A stretch of DNA of 64,000 nucleotides from Phymorhynchus buccinoides (GCA_017654935.2 CM065710.1:11297120-11361119); one strand, 5' to 3'. Shown: positions 1-12,324, numbered from the stretch's first letter. The notes: a model not told the origin generated them from the letters alone. A program made the numbers and translations.

Positions 1-3000
1 AGGTGACACCCACCCACCCCAGGGTATATCTTCATGTGGGAGGTGACACCCACCCAGGGTTATCTTCTATGTGGGAGGGTGACACCACCACCCCAGGGGT
101 ATACTCATGTGGGAGGGTGATCACCCACCCCCGAGGGTATATCTTCATGTGGGAGGGTGACCTCACACCACCCCAGGGTATATTCTTCATGTGGGAGGGT
201 GACACCACCCACCCCAGGGTATATCTCCTCCATGTGGAGGGTGACACCCACCCACCCCAGGGTATATCTTCATGTGGGAGGGGCACACCACCCCCCAGGG
301 TTATATCTTCATGTGGCACGGGTGGACCCCACCCCCCCCAGGGTATATCTTCATGTGGGAGGGTGACACCCACCCCAGGGTATATCTTCATGTGGGAGGG
401 TGACACCCCCCCCCAGGGTATATCTTCGTGTGGGAGGGTGAACACCCACCCACCCCAGGTTATATCTTTCATGTGGGAGGGTGACACTCACCCACCCAGG
501 GTATATCTTCATGTGGGATGGTGACACCCAACCCACCCCAGGTATATCTCATGTGCAGGGTGACACCCCACCCACCCAGGGTATATCTTCATGTGGGAGG
601 GTGACACCCACCCGCAGGGTATATCTTCAGTGGGAGTGTGACACCCACGCCACCCCAGGGTATATCTTCGTGTGGTAGGGTGACACTCACCCCCCCATTG
701 TATATCTTCCATGTGGGAGGGTGACACTCACGCCGCCCCCCCCCACCCCCCCAGGGTAATCTTCATGTGGGAGGTGACACCCACCCACCCCAGGGTATAT
801 CTTCGGGTGGGAGGGTGACACCCACCCCAGGGTATATCTTTCATGTGGGAGGGTGACACACACACCCCCAGGGTATACTTCCATGTGGGAGGGTGACACA
901 CACACACCCCCAGGGTATATCTTCATGGGGAGGGTGACACCCACCCAAGGGTAATTTGCATGTGGGAGGGTGACCCCCACCCCCCCAGGGTATATCTTTC
1001 ATGGGGAGGGTGAACACCCACCCACCCCAGGTAATCTTCTGTGGAGGAGACACCCACCCCAATGGTATATCTTCATGTGGGAGGGTGACACCCACCCCAG
1101 GTATATCTCCTGTGGGAGGGTGACACCCAACCCAGGTATATCTTCATGGGGGAGGGTGACACCCACCCAGGGTAATATCTTCATGTGGGAGGGTGACACC
1201 CCCCCCCAGGTATATCTTCATGTGGAGGGTGACAGCCCCCAGGGTAAATCTTCATGTGGGAGGGTGACCCACCCCAGGTATTCTTCATGTGGGAGGGGTG
1301 ACACCCCCCCAGGGTATATCTTCATGTGGGAGTGTGACACCACCCCAGGGTATATCTTCATGTTGTAGGGTGAACACCCACCCAGGTATATCTCAATGTG
1401 GAGGGTGACACCCCCCCCCCCAAGGGTATATCTTCGTGTGGGAGGTGACACCCACCACCCCAGGGTATATCTTCATGTGGGAGGGTGACACCCACCCCCC
1501 CCAGGGTATATCTTCTGTGGAGGGTGACACCCACCCACCCCAGGTACATCTTCATGTGGGAGGTGACACCCACCACCCAGGGTATATCTTCATGTGGGAG
1601 GGTGACACCCACCCACCCCAGGGTATATCTTCATGTGGGAGGGTGACACCACCCACCCCAGGGTATATCTTCATGTGGGAGTGTGACACCCACCCACCCC
1701 AGGGTAGATCTTCATGTGGGAGGGTGACACCCACCCACCCCAGGGTATATCTTCATGTGGGAGGGTGACACCCACCCCAGGAGTATATCTTCATGTGGGA
1801 GGGGCACACCACCCACCCCAGGTATATCTTCGTGTGGGAGGGTGACACCCACCCACACCCAGGGTATATCTTCATGTGGGTAGGGTGACACTCACCCACC
1901 CCAGGGTATATCTTCATGTGGGGAGGTGACACCCACCCACCCAGGTATATCTTCATGTGGCAGAGGTGGACACCCACCCACCCGGGTATATCTTCATGTG
2001 GGAGTGTGAAACCCCCCCAGGGTATATCTTCCATGTGGGAGGGTGGACACCCACCCACCCCAGGGTATGATCTTCGTGTGGGAGGGTGACCACTCACCCA
2101 CCCCAGGGTATATCTTCATGTGGGAGGGTGACACTACACCCAACCCAGGGTATATCTTCATTGGGAGGGTGACACCCACCCACACCCAGGGTAATATTTC
2201 GTGTGGAGGGTGACACCCACCCAGGGTATATCTTCATGTGGGAGGGTGACACCCACCCACCCCAGGGTATATCTTCATGTGGGAGGGTGGACACCCACCC
2301 ACCCCAGGGTATATCTCATGTGGGGAGGGTGACACCCACCCCAGGGTATATCTTCATGGTGGGCGGGGGGACCACCCACCCACCCCAGGGTATCTCTTCC
2401 ATGTGGGCGGGTGACACCCACCCCACCCCAGGGTATATCTTCATGTGGGAGGGTGACACCCACCCAGGGTATATCTTCATGTTGGAGGGTGACACCCCCC
2501 CAGGGTATATCTTCCTGTGGGAGGTGACACCCACCCCAGGGTATTCTTCCTGTGGGAGGGTGACACCCCCCAGGGTATATCTTCATGGGGGAGGGTGACA
2601 ACCCAACCCAGGGATTCTCATGTCGGAGGGTGACACCCACCCCAGGGGTATATCTTCATGTGGGAGGGGTCACCCACCCCAGGGTATATCTTCATGTGGG
2701 AGGGTGACACACATACCACCCCAGGGTATATCTTCAGGTGGGAGGTTGACCCCACGCCAGGGTATATCTTCATGTGGGAGGGTGCACCCACCCCAGGGTA
2801 ATCTTCATTGGGAGGGTGACACCCCCCCCCCGAGGTATATCTTCGTGTGGAGGGTGTCACCCACCCAGGGTATATCTTCAATGTGGGAGTGACACACACA
2901 CACCCATGGTATATCTTCATTGGGAGGGTGACACCCACCCCAGGGTAAGATCTTCATGTGGGAGGGTGACACCACCCCGGGTTATCTTCATGTGGGAGGG

Positions 3001-4620
3001 TGCACACCCTATCCTCCCCTAAGGTTTTAAATAATACGTCATGCATGAGGAGGGTTGGACACACACCGCACCCCAGAGGTATAATCTTCATGTCGGAATG
3101 AATGGGTGACACCCACCCAGGGGTATACACTTTCATTGTTAGGACAAGGGTGAACACCCACGGCACCCTCGTGTGGAATAAATCATCTCATGGGAGAGTG
3201 GGGACACCCACCCCAGCGGTATATCATTCATGTGCGCGAGGGTGACCACCCATCCCACCCCAGCGGATAAATCGCTTCAGCCTAGTGGAGGGTGGACACC
3301 ACCAACCCACAGCAGGGGTATAAACTTTCATGTGGCCCCAGAGAGGTGTACCACCCACCCAACCTCCAAGGGGTTAATATTTCTTACATGTGGGAAAGTG
3401 TGGTTTGACCATCTCCTCATCCAAGCCCCATAGGAGTATATATTTTTCATGTAGTGTCGAGGCGTAATCACCCTACCCACCCCAAAAGATGTTATTAATA
3501 GTCGTGTTTGGGAGGGTGACCAACCCACCCCACACCCAGGGTATATCTTCATTGTGGGCAGGGGGGGGACACCAACCCTCCAGAGGGTATATTTTCATTG
3601 GGGTGGGGGAGGGTGTAAACCCCACCAATCCCTACCACGTATTAAATCTTTTATGTGAAACGAGTGGGGGGGGGGGGACCAACCCCACCCAACCCCCAGG
3701 GTATATATTTCATGGTGGGGAGGGTGAAGGGGGGGACACACACCACGACACCGAGCGCGTATATTTATTCCATTGCTGGGCAGGGTGGGGGGACACCCCA
3801 CCCCAAACCCCTGGGTAATACTATCCATTGTTGCGCGAGGAGTTGGTGACCACAACCACCCCAGGGTTTATTTATTCTTTCATGTGGGAGGGTGACAACA
3901 ACCCACACCAGGGTATCATCTTCGGGTGGGGAGGGTGGACAAACCCACCCAACCCCCAAAGGATATAATCTTCATGTGGGGGGACGGGTGACACCCCACC
4001 CACCTCCAGGGGTATATCTTCAGGTGGGAGGGTGGTGAACCAACCCCTACCACAACCTAGGGATTTATAATCTTTTCCATGGGGCTGGTACGTGGTGCCC
4101 AACCCCACGTCCACCCCAGGGTATATTCTTTCATGGCGTTGGGAGGGGTTGGGGGGGGGACACGCTCACCCCCACCCCAGGTTATATCTTCGTGTGGTCT
4201 TGGGTGACATCCCACCACCGCCAGGCGTATATCTTCATGTGCGTGTAGTGCCACCTACACCAGGGTATATCTTCATGTCAGAGGGTGACACCTACGCTAG
4301 GGTATATCTTCATGTGGGAGGGTGACACCCACCCACCCCAGGGTATATCTTCTTGTGGGAGGGTGACACCCACCCCAGGGTATATCTTCATGTGGGAGGG
4401 TGACACCACCATCCAAGGTATATCTTCGTATGGGAGGGTGACCCCCTCCCACCCCAGGGTATCCCCCCATGTGGGAAGGTGGGACACCCACCCCACCCAG
4501 GACTATATCCCATGTGGGAGGGGTGGGACACCCCAAACCCCCACCCCTAGGGTATAGATTCGTGTGGGGGGGGAGGTGGGACACCCAAAACCACACCCTC
4601 CACAAATATCTTCACGTGAA
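1..4620. repeat. 41-bp G/C-skewed minisatellite array
   Basis: A tandem array of about 41 bp per unit fills the first 4.6 kb. The unit reads roughly GTATATCTTCATGTGGGAGG followed by GTGACACCCACCCACCCCAGG. Units vary by small indels, mostly in the runs of C and G. Copies are regular from 1 to about 3000, degenerate with extra inserted bases between about 3000 and 4250, and regular again to about 4500. The left end lies outside the window. Open frames here are by-products of the repeat, because the same unit is open on both strands. Confidence 0.95.
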
Positions 4621-7180
4621 TTAGGATGTTTACTTCCTTCCCGATTTTCTTAAAAAGGAGAGCATTAATTATGGATAACATCATTACTAAAATTTAACAT
4701 AGCATAGGGAAGCGGTGACCACCAGCCACTCTCTACCGAATTACCCGTATATTTCCCATGGAATGGCGTGAACTAAGCCACCTCTGAAACTACTGGGGCC
4801 CATGCCGATGTTTCACTATCCCGCTTCAAAAAATTCAGAGATTCATCATTCGGAAACGATAACGATACTCTATAATTATATTCCTTTCAGGGTTTCTGTT
4901 CGCCAAACATATGGCAAGCTGTAAAGTATTTAATTATCGATTTAATTTGTCAAAAAAACGGGGCCTGTATTTTTCTGGGGAAATACCTAAAAAGAATGTT
5001 GCAGCCTATGCGCCCAAGTCCTCATTATTTAAATAGCTTTTTTTGTTTTTGTTGCTAATTTTCCAATTTTGATTGATGGATCCTATGGGCACCTTGTGGT
5101 AACATAGAACATTATGGAGAATGCAGCATGGGGACACTGTTACTGTTTCGTGTTTTAAAACATATTCAAATGGGACGCAGCGCGTAAGCAACAATACTTA
5201 CAAAAGCAATCCTTTCCATTGGACTTATATTCAAATTCAAAATCCTTTATGGGGAAAGTTTGTAAATCAGCATCTGCCTTCATTGCAATCTTTATGATGA
5301 TTTGGACATGTTCCCCCACAAAATGTATCTTACAAAAAAGCGGTAGGGTTTCTCAGAAATAAAGGCTCCGTGGTGTCTCTATTCAAAATTTCCGATTTGT
5401 TCAATTCCATTTTAGTCTTTAATCATGTTTCATTTCTTTGCAATACTTTATTTAAAAAAATTTATATGCATGGGTATTTGTATTTACAAATTGTATCTAA
5501 ACGTAGCGCTCCCCTCATTGTATGTTAGGCGTATCCAATTTCAAATCTTATAATAATACTGCAGGGCCGTTCAAGTAAGAAGCTGTTTAATTAGGTCGAG
5601 ATTCGGAAAAACCGGGTCATTCCACCGCTTTGCAGTCCCGCAATAATGTAACATTTGGGCAACCACTTCTGGCCACTTTCTCCTCATATCTTCATTCTTT
5701 GCCCACGAATTTAAAGAAAAAACTTAACCAAACAAGGTTAAAGAGATAGTATGTATAGTAATAAAAAAAAACAACCTTTTTTTAACAAAAACAAAAATTC
5801 GTCTAGGAAAGAAAAAAGGAAAAAAAGGAAACTTAATTCAAAAAGGTAGCCTTTTAGGAGGAAACTAAGATATTTCTAGGATGCATAGCAAATTAAGAGA
5901 TTGATTAATAGATGTCAAGTAGGCGACGCATGCAAAAAAAGCCTAATTTTGTTAGTAACAATTGTCCTTTTTGTTTCGATTTTCCACGTTAAACGGAAAG
6001 AAGCGGGTTGGTGTTTACTTTGACCATAGGCCCCTTAGATGGGTTTACATTCTACTTTAGGCAATTTTGTAGGCAATCGCACTTTAACTACAAATGGAAA
6101 AATGTTAAATAAGGGTATATGATTTTTTTTAACACATTTTCGTATTTTGGGGGGGGGGAACAATATTTGTTAATAGTAACACAGCTAACGAAGGGGCTAG
6201 CCGGGGGTATTTTTGTTTGTCTTTTCTTTGCATATACTTTCAAAATATGTTTATAGTTCGTCACAACCCAAGAAACCTATTTGAAAATAACTGATTACAG
6301 CCATCGCTAATTTCTATTGTCAATTATCAGGTAGTTATCACCGCTCTGTTATTCGAAAAGCGGATTCCTAGAAAACCCTGAAACACGTTAAGATTTTACT
6401 TCCTGTTGAGCTCCCTTCTGTAAAGCAATCGCTCAGGACCCCAGGTGAGACCTGACTAAATAGATGATCAACAGATGGCCTTCATGCGTTTGCCGTTTTT
6501 TGGTCGTCTTTCGGGGCTGAAGGGAACAAAAAAAAAAAAAAAAGTGCCTCAAAAAAAAAAAAAAAAAATAGTAAAACAAAAAAGTAACTAGAAAGAGAGA
6601 GAGAAAAAATCAAAAATACAAAAAACAAAAATTTTGCCGGAGTGAAAAAAAAAAAAAATAAAAAAAAACGATAAACCAATCATTGAAAAAAAAAATTGGC
6701 TTGAGTCCTTTTTTTTCTGTTTACGTTCTTTTTGTGAGAGTATCTTGATGACAAAAAAACGCAAGGATCCAGGGGAGGAAATGGGGAAACGTTAGAATTA
6801 TTGTAGGCTATCATAATCCAGATTGCGTTATCGTAAAAAGACATGTGTGTATCCTGGACAAAATATGGAATGTAAACAGAATAGCTATATCATAAGTAGG
6901 TAGTTGTTTGTCCTTTCTTTGCAAAAAAGGGCTGGTCGAAGACCACCGAGACCTAAATGTGCTAGAATGAGGCTATTCTTATGAAACTATCAAGGACGGA
7001 AAAGAATAGGACGGATCCTATGAACCCTGCACACGTTAAGATTACTTCTTCTAAGGGCCTCTTCGATCGCTCAGACCATTTCATCCAAATATGAGCGCAG
7101 ATGCGTCATGCAGGGTTATTGTGGTCCTCTTCGGCTGAAGGAAATTTTTTTGAAAGTGTCACTGAAAAAAGGCAGGATAA
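4621..7180. other. AT-rich stretch with no recognisable gene
   Basis: I see no exon, RNA gene or complete mobile element here. The DNA is AT-rich with many A and T homopolymers (for example 6527-6570 and 6646-6668). A segment near 6365-6560 resembles one near 7010-7160, both containing ACACGTTAAGATT, ATCGCTCAG and GCTGAAGG, so an old local duplication is likely. Confidence 0.6.
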
Positions 7181-7207
7181 TGGACCAGAAAGGCATGGCC
7201 GATAGAT

Positions 7208-7345
7208 ATAGTAGATGACAGTAAGCAAATTGAAAAGGTAGAGTCAAAAAGAGTGACGGCTTAGAGGACGTTACAAGCACAGAACTTCCAAGGGTGGTAG
7301 ACACTATTTTGACTGAACGACCGCCCGGCTATCCCCGGGGGGGAC
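7208..7345 (+). pseudogene. exon-like segment, unknown protein, upstream of the GIMAP-like gene
   Basis: One frame reads VKKSDGLEDVTSTELPRVV, continuing into a Pro/Gly-rich end (ERPPGYP) near 7330. A related segment lies at 15484-15600 and reads V-K-D-S-G-R-I-E-E-V-T-S-T-E-I-S after one base is discounted. Two diverged copies that keep a similar peptide suggest a real exon or an exon relic. It may belong to the GIMAP-like locus, as an N-terminal exon or a piece of a duplicated paralogue. I do not recognise the protein, and no clear splice sites were assigned. Confidence 0.3.
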
Positions 7346-7439
7346 TCTCAAGATGACCATTTCATCCAATTTTTTTTAGTTGGGACTATTTCTTCTATTT
7401 AATAACTGTCACTCGATGAACTAGTCCAATCAGGACAGA

Positions 7440-7533
7440 AGAGTTTCAAAAACAACAGACTGATGATTGACGAAGGCGACGACGACTGACTGATGATGTA
7501 TGACGAAGGCGACTGAACCCGATGATGCTGATG

Positions 7534-7566
<33 letters not shown>

Positions 7567-7750
7567 CTTTACTATCAGGGCCGCCGAGGTACTACAGAGA
7601 GAACTATCGTTATAACAATTAAAGGGCGTCAGTACCAGTGTGGATGACGACGACGACGACGACGACGATTATGTGATGATGATGACCCCCCTGATCATGA
7701 TGATGATGAATGACGATCGACGATGATGATGATGATGATGATGATGATGT
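7440..7750. repeat. GAC/GAT trinucleotide-rich tract
   Basis: Degenerate runs of GAC and GAT triplets, such as the pure GAT run just before 7750, occupy this stretch immediately 5' of the first recognised GIMAP-like exon. It takes the place where a polypyrimidine tract for the upstream splice acceptor would be expected, so the 5' boundary of that exon is uncertain. Confidence 0.8.
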
Positions 7751-7755
7751 GCAAC

Positions 7756-7904
7756 ACAGCGGATCCGACTGAAGACATGCGCATAGTGTTGCTGGGGGAA
7801 GACAGGGGCTGGTAAAGAGTAGCACGGGCAACACCCTGCTCGGCCGTAAAGTCTTCAAAGAAGGTCACCGGGATTGGTTTCAGGCACTAAGAAATGCGGG
7901 GGAA
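7756..7904 (+). CDS. GIMAP/AIG1-like GTPase, G1 (P-loop) exon, frame-broken
   Basis: This exon would encode the start of the AIG1 GTPase domain. The frame begins T-A-D-P-T-E-D-M-R-I-V-L-L-G and, after an apparent extra G near 7796, continues K-T-G-A-G-K; after a second shift near 7817 it reads SSTGNTLLGRKVFKEG. Together these give the family P-loop (G1) GxTGAGKSSTGNT, which binds the phosphates of GTP. A third shift near 7865 is needed for the usual S-G-T-K-K-C segment. A plausible donor is GGAA|GTGAGG after 7904. Three single-base shifts in 150 bp mean either a decaying gene or uncorrected assembly indels. The four later exons are clean, which favours assembly error or a very recent lesion. 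A short exon between this one and the next may be missing, because the strand before V-T-D-T-P-G is not accounted for. Confidence 0.75.
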
Positions 7905-8013
7905 GTGAGGGGCTATGGCTGTAGTTCACAACGTGATTCAGGAGGTATTTTCATTTGTGTTCTCTATTCTCTGTTTATAAATCATTATGTCGGTCTGTCT
8001 CTGTCTCTTTCTT

Positions 8014-8222
8014 TTGGTGTGTGTGTGTGTGTGTGTTTTGTGTTGCGTTGCGCGTGTGTGTTTGTGTGGACGTGTTGTGTGTGTGTGTGTTGTGTGTGGT
8101 GTTTGTGTGTGCGTGTGTGTGCGTGCGTGCCGCTGCGTTGTTAGTGGTGTGTGGTGGCGTTGTGTGCGTGGTATGTGTGTTGTGTGTGTGTGTGTGTGTG
8201 TGTTGTGTGTGTGTAGTGTGTG
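8014..8222. repeat. (TG)n microsatellite
   Basis: Imperfect TG/TGTGCG dinucleotide run inside the first intron of the GIMAP-like gene. It produces overlapping Cys/Val open frames with no coding meaning. Confidence 0.95.
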
Positions 8223-8227
8223 CTTAA

Positions 8228-8950
8228 TATGGAAGGACGAAATGGTATCAAACTGCACGTGCAATTTTGTACGTAGGCCTACATTTTATAAAATTGCACA
8301 TGCATTTTTGCACGCACATCAATGTGCGCGTCCATGTTGACTATATATTTAGACAAACGTACGTGTAATTTCTATTATATTGCACGTACATGTTTTCTTA
8401 AACTGTGTGTGCATAAATGCACGTGCAATTTTCTCAAAATAGAAATTACACGTGCATTCTTAGTTACTAGAAAAGTAGGAATGGAAGACTTTCTGAAACG
8501 ATGCATTGCTGGAACACAAGTCAAGAAAGGTCTCTCGCCACAGCCCTTCGTGTCAAAATGGCGCGAAACGACGTCTGCGGCACTGAAACAGCGTAGAAAA
8601 ACAACGTCGAAGGTAAGTTTTTGCCATGTTTTCAGACAACGGATACGTTAAGAGCTATCTTTCTTAAAATATGGATTCCCTATGGCGCAGAAAACAATAA
8701 AAGGCTGAAATACGATTTCAGCTATATTCCAGCTGTAGTTTTTAATCACGAAAATGCACATGTAATTTTATAAAAATTTATGTAAATTATAAGTGCATTT
8801 TGTATACTGTGCGTGAAAAAAATGTGCGTGCAATTTTCTAAAAATAGCAAAATGCACGTGTAAAAAATGTGCGTGCATAAATGCACGTGCAATTTTATAA
8901 AATGCATGTGCAAAATTGCACATGCATTTAATACCATTTCGTCCTCCATA
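8228..8950. mobile_element. 723-bp foldback/MITE element with subterminal TGCACGTGCA repeats
   Basis: The ends are inverted repeats: the left begins TATGGAAGGACGAAATGGTA and the right is its complement, ending TTTCGTCCTCCATA. Inside each end are several copies of TGCACGTGCAATTTTATAA in both orientations, a typical subterminal array of a non-autonomous DNA transposon. The centre (about 8480-8614) holds a short open frame ending at a textbook splice donor, AAG|GTAAGT, which I cannot assign. The element sits in intron 1 of the GIMAP-like gene. The superfamily is not determined; a TA target duplication is possible. Confidence 0.8.
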
Positions 8951-9039
8951 CAAGTCTGATTTTGCTGTCTTTACTTTTCTGTCAGTCTTTTCACTAAATG
9001 ATCCACTCATCATATACAGGTTCAGACACAAGATAACAC

Positions 9040-10520
9040 AAGGACTGCACTACACATAGCACACGGATTGAGCATCAAATAACACACGGATTACAGCCAC
9101 GCATAACACACGGATTGAGCACCATACATAGCACACAGCTTGCACTACACATAGCACACTGATTGACCATCAAATAACACACGGATTGAGCATCAAATAA
9201 CACACGGGTTGCAACCACGCATAACACACGGATTGAACCACACGTAACACACGGATTGAGCCATACATAGCACACAGATTGCACTACACATAGCACACTG
9301 ATTGAGCCACACATAACACACGGATTGAGCATCAAATAACACACGGATTGAGCATCAAATAACAAACAGGATTGAATTACATATAACACACTGATTGAGC
9401 CACATATAATACACGGATTGAGACAACATAACACACGGATTGAGCATCAAATAACACACAGGATTGATTGCAAATTACATATAACACACACTGATTGAGC
9501 CACATCATAATACACGGATTGAGACACATATAACACACGGATTGAACATCAAATAACACACAGGATTGAATTACATATAACACACTGATTGAGCCACATA
9601 TAATACACGGATTGAGACACATAACACACGGATTGAGCATCAAATAACACACAGGATTGAATTACATATAACACACTGATTGAGCCACATATAATACACG
9701 GAGTGAGACACATAACACACGGATTGAGCATCAAATAACACACAGGATTGAATTACATATAACACACTGATTGAGCCACATATAATACACAGATTGAGAC
9801 ACATAACACACGGATTGAGCATCAAATAACACACAGGATGAGCCACACATAACACACGGATTGAATTACATATAACACACTGATTGAGCCACATATTGAC
9901 AACATAGCACACGGATTGTGCCACATATAACACACATTGACAACATAGCACACGGATTGTGCCACATATAGCACACATTGACAATATAGCACACGGATTG
10001 TGCCACATATAACACACATTGACAATATAGCACACGGATTGTGCCACATATAACACACATTGACAATATATCACACGGATTTAGCCACATATAACACATA
10101 TGGACAATATAGCACACGGATTTAGCCACATATAACACACATTGACAACATAGCACACGGATTGTGCCACATATAACACATTATGGGGACAATATGGGAC
10201 ACACGGATTTAGCCACATATAACACACATGGACAATATAGCACATGGATTTAGCCACATATAACACATATGGACAACATAGCACACGGATTTAGCCACAT
10301 ATAACACACATTGACAACATAGCACACGGATTGTGCCACATATAACACACATTGACAATATAGCACACGGATTGTGCCACATATAACACACATGGACAAT
10401 ATACACACACGACAATTGAGCCACATGTAAAACACAAGCATGGACAATGTAGCACACGGATTGAGCCACATGTAACACACCTGAACAATATAGCACACAG
10501 ATTGTGCCACATATAACACT
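9040..10520. repeat. 23-bp minisatellite changing to a 41-bp composite unit
   Basis: From 9040 to about 9890 the unit is about 23 bp (ATTGAGCCACATATAACACA plus CGG). From about 9890 to 10520 most units become a 41-bp composite in which CACATATAACACACATTG is followed by ACAATATAGCACACGG. The array runs to within a few bases of the next GIMAP-like exon and supplies the sequence just upstream of its splice acceptor. Confidence 0.95.
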
Positions 10521-10526
10521 CTGCAG

Positions 10527-10664
10527 GTGACCGACACACCAGGCCTGTGTGACACAGACATGTCCCAGGAAGAGGTGCTGAAAGAGGTGGGAAAGAGCAT
10601 CGCTGTGGCCAGCCCTGGTCCCCACATCATCCTGATGGTCATCAAGCTTGATCGCTACACGCCC
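10527..10664 (+). CDS. GIMAP/AIG1-like GTPase, G3 exon
   Basis: The exon is 138 bp, phase 0 on both sides, with acceptor CTCTGCAG before 10527 and donor CCC|GTGAGA after 10664. It starts V-T-D-T-P-G-L-C-D-T, the G3 motif of the AIG1 family (DTPG contacts the gamma phosphate). It continues through MSQEEVLKEVGKSIAVASPG and P-H-I-I-L-M-V-I, the hydrophobic strand that follows the switch region in GIMAPs. No frame breaks. The exon joins in frame to the one at 12167. Confidence 0.88.
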
Positions 10665-10777
10665 GTGAGACTTCCATGAAGCCGTGTTTGTTACTGTATT
10701 GTGTTTTATATTTTATTGCAATGTAGTGTTAGAGCTGTGCATCCAACGTTTTCAATCGTTTGTATTTAAAAATGCAC

Positions 10778-11388
10778 TGCGTTGCACTGCGTTGTATTGT
10801 ATTGTATTGTATTGCATTGTATTGTATTGTATTGTATTGTATTGTATTGTATTGTATTGTATTGTATTGTATTGTATTGTGTTTTTTGTTTTGTTTTGTT
10901 GTGTCGTTATTGTGTTGTACTTTTTTTTTGCATTGCATTGTGTTGTGTTGTATTGAATTGGGGTGTATTGTACTGAATTGTATTGTATTGTACTGCATTG
11001 TATTGTATTGTACTGCATTGTATTGTATTGTACTGCATTGTATTGTATTGTACTGTATTGTACTGTACTGCATTGCATTGCATTGTATTGTATTGCATTG
11101 TATTGCATTGTACTGTATTGCATTGCACTATATTGTATTGCATTGTATTGTATTGCATTGTACTTGTATTGCATTGTGTTATATTGTATTGCATTGTATT
11201 GTATTATATTGTATTGTATTGTATTGCATTGTATTGTATTGTATTGCATTGTACTGTATTGTATTGTATTGTATTGTATTGTATTGTATTGTATTGTATT
11301 GCATTGTATTTGTATTGCATTGTATTGTACTGCATTGTATTGTATTGTATTTGCATTGCATTGTATTGTATTTGCATTGTATTAACTA
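10778..11388. repeat. (TATTG)n pentanucleotide array
   Basis: About 600 bp of TATTG units with TACTG, GCATTG and TTGCATTG variants lie in the intron between the G3 and G4 exons. Because 5 is not a multiple of 3, all frames run open over long distances and yield Cys-Ile-Val-Leu-Tyr strings that are not genes. Purer blocks (10795-10880 and 11240-11300) flank more degenerate DNA. Confidence 0.97.
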
Positions 11389-11674
11389 GGTTATTAACGC
11401 CCCCTTGACAGTGAGAGTGATGCCCTTGCTGGTCAGTACTGACAAGGGCATTCACACTTGCGAAAGGCAGCCATTTAGTGGCATCAAATAGGGGTTTATT
11501 GGCGAGAGTTATCTCCCTGTCTGGTCAGTACTGAACCATCTTCCCCCACCCTCCAAGGGCATTCACTCTTGCAAAAGGTGTTTCGTTGCAGACCCCATGG
11601 TCGCATACCCCTGGTAACATTAGCAAAACTAGAGAAGAAAAGGGGGTAGAGAGGGGGGAAAGGGGCGAGGGGCA

Positions 11675-12000
11675 ATCAAACTCAAACTCAAAATCACTTT
11701 ATTATCTCTCAAGAAGAAATTTCGTTTTCAGGTGCCAGAATAACAGAGACATCGACATTCAGCATGCTTGGATATAAGCACATTTTTTACTTCAGCAAAA
11801 TCGCGTGAGTATTACAAGATGCATAAAATGCACACGGACATTAACATTTAGCATGCATGAGTATTAAGTACATAATTGTTATAAGATTACACACAATACA
11901 TGCCTTAAACATACACATTACATGTGGATGCATACAAGTCTAAGGATAAGCACGCGCATGACGTAGTTTTTGCTTTAATAATCACTCATTTGTAACATTT
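11675..12000 (-). mobile_element. 3' end of a LINE (minus strand)
   Basis: Read on the minus strand the segment ends with GATAATAAAGTGATTTTGAG and then repeated TTTGAG. That is an AATAAA signal followed by short direct repeats, as at the 3' ends of CR1/L2-type LINEs. Two other LINE ends in this window, at 32700-32735 and 37398-37470, have the same architecture. The rest (to about 12000) is AT-rich 3' UTR-like DNA with ACATGTGT-type motifs. No coding part remains. Confidence 0.55.
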
Positions 12001-12166
12001 TCCGGGAGCTTCGCCCCCTGGGCCTCCACAACCCCACTACACCTTAACCCAGGACCTATGCAGCTCCTTGGACTCCCCGCGGAGCCCCCTCCTTACAAAT
12101 CATTTGGTTCGCCCCTGACACCCGTTGTCCATGTTGAAGGTCCTGCTTGTCTTGTTCCATTCACAG

Positions 12167-12272
12167 GACGACTTCAATATCTACTGCACCTTGAAGGAGA
12201 TGTTTGGGCCAGATGTCGTCAGATACATGATCATTCTCTTCGTCAGGCTGGACGAGTTTGGAGACACGCTGG
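12167..12272 (+). CDS. GIMAP/AIG1-like GTPase, G4 exon
   Basis: The exon is 106 bp. The acceptor is a good polypyrimidine tract ending TTCACAG before 12167, and the donor is TGG|GTAGGT after 12272, leaving phase 1. It encodes D-D-F-N-I-Y-C-T-L-K-E-M-F-G followed by VVRYMIILFVRLDEFGDTL. The L-K-x-M-F-G...Y-M-I-x-L-F block is the conserved hydrophobic box typical of GIMAP/IAN proteins between G3 and G4. The G4 site reads V-R-L-D, with the R-x-D of the family retained but Val at the first position. Splicing to 13226 preserves the frame. Confidence 0.88.
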
Positions 12273-12324
12273 GTAGGTGACTTGTTGCTGTACATATTGG
12301 ATGATGGTATTAGGTAGTAGGTAC

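Noticed and set aside
1..4620. CRISPR-like array
   Set aside because: Units are contiguous tandem repeats without unique spacers, in animal DNA; it is a minisatellite.
8014..8222. Cys/Val-rich frames in TG arrays (also at 24.1-24.4, 29.5, 37.3, 53.6-53.9 and 60.1-60.9 kb)
   Set aside because: Pure translation of TG/CA dinucleotides; both strands are open.
9040..10520. CRISPR-like spaced repeats
   Set aside because: The segments between repeats are themselves repeated; it is a composite minisatellite.
10760..11408. Long overlapping open frames of Cys/Ile/Val/Leu/Tyr on both strands
   Set aside because: They follow the TATTG pentanucleotide repeat, open in several frames at once, with no codon structure or homology.
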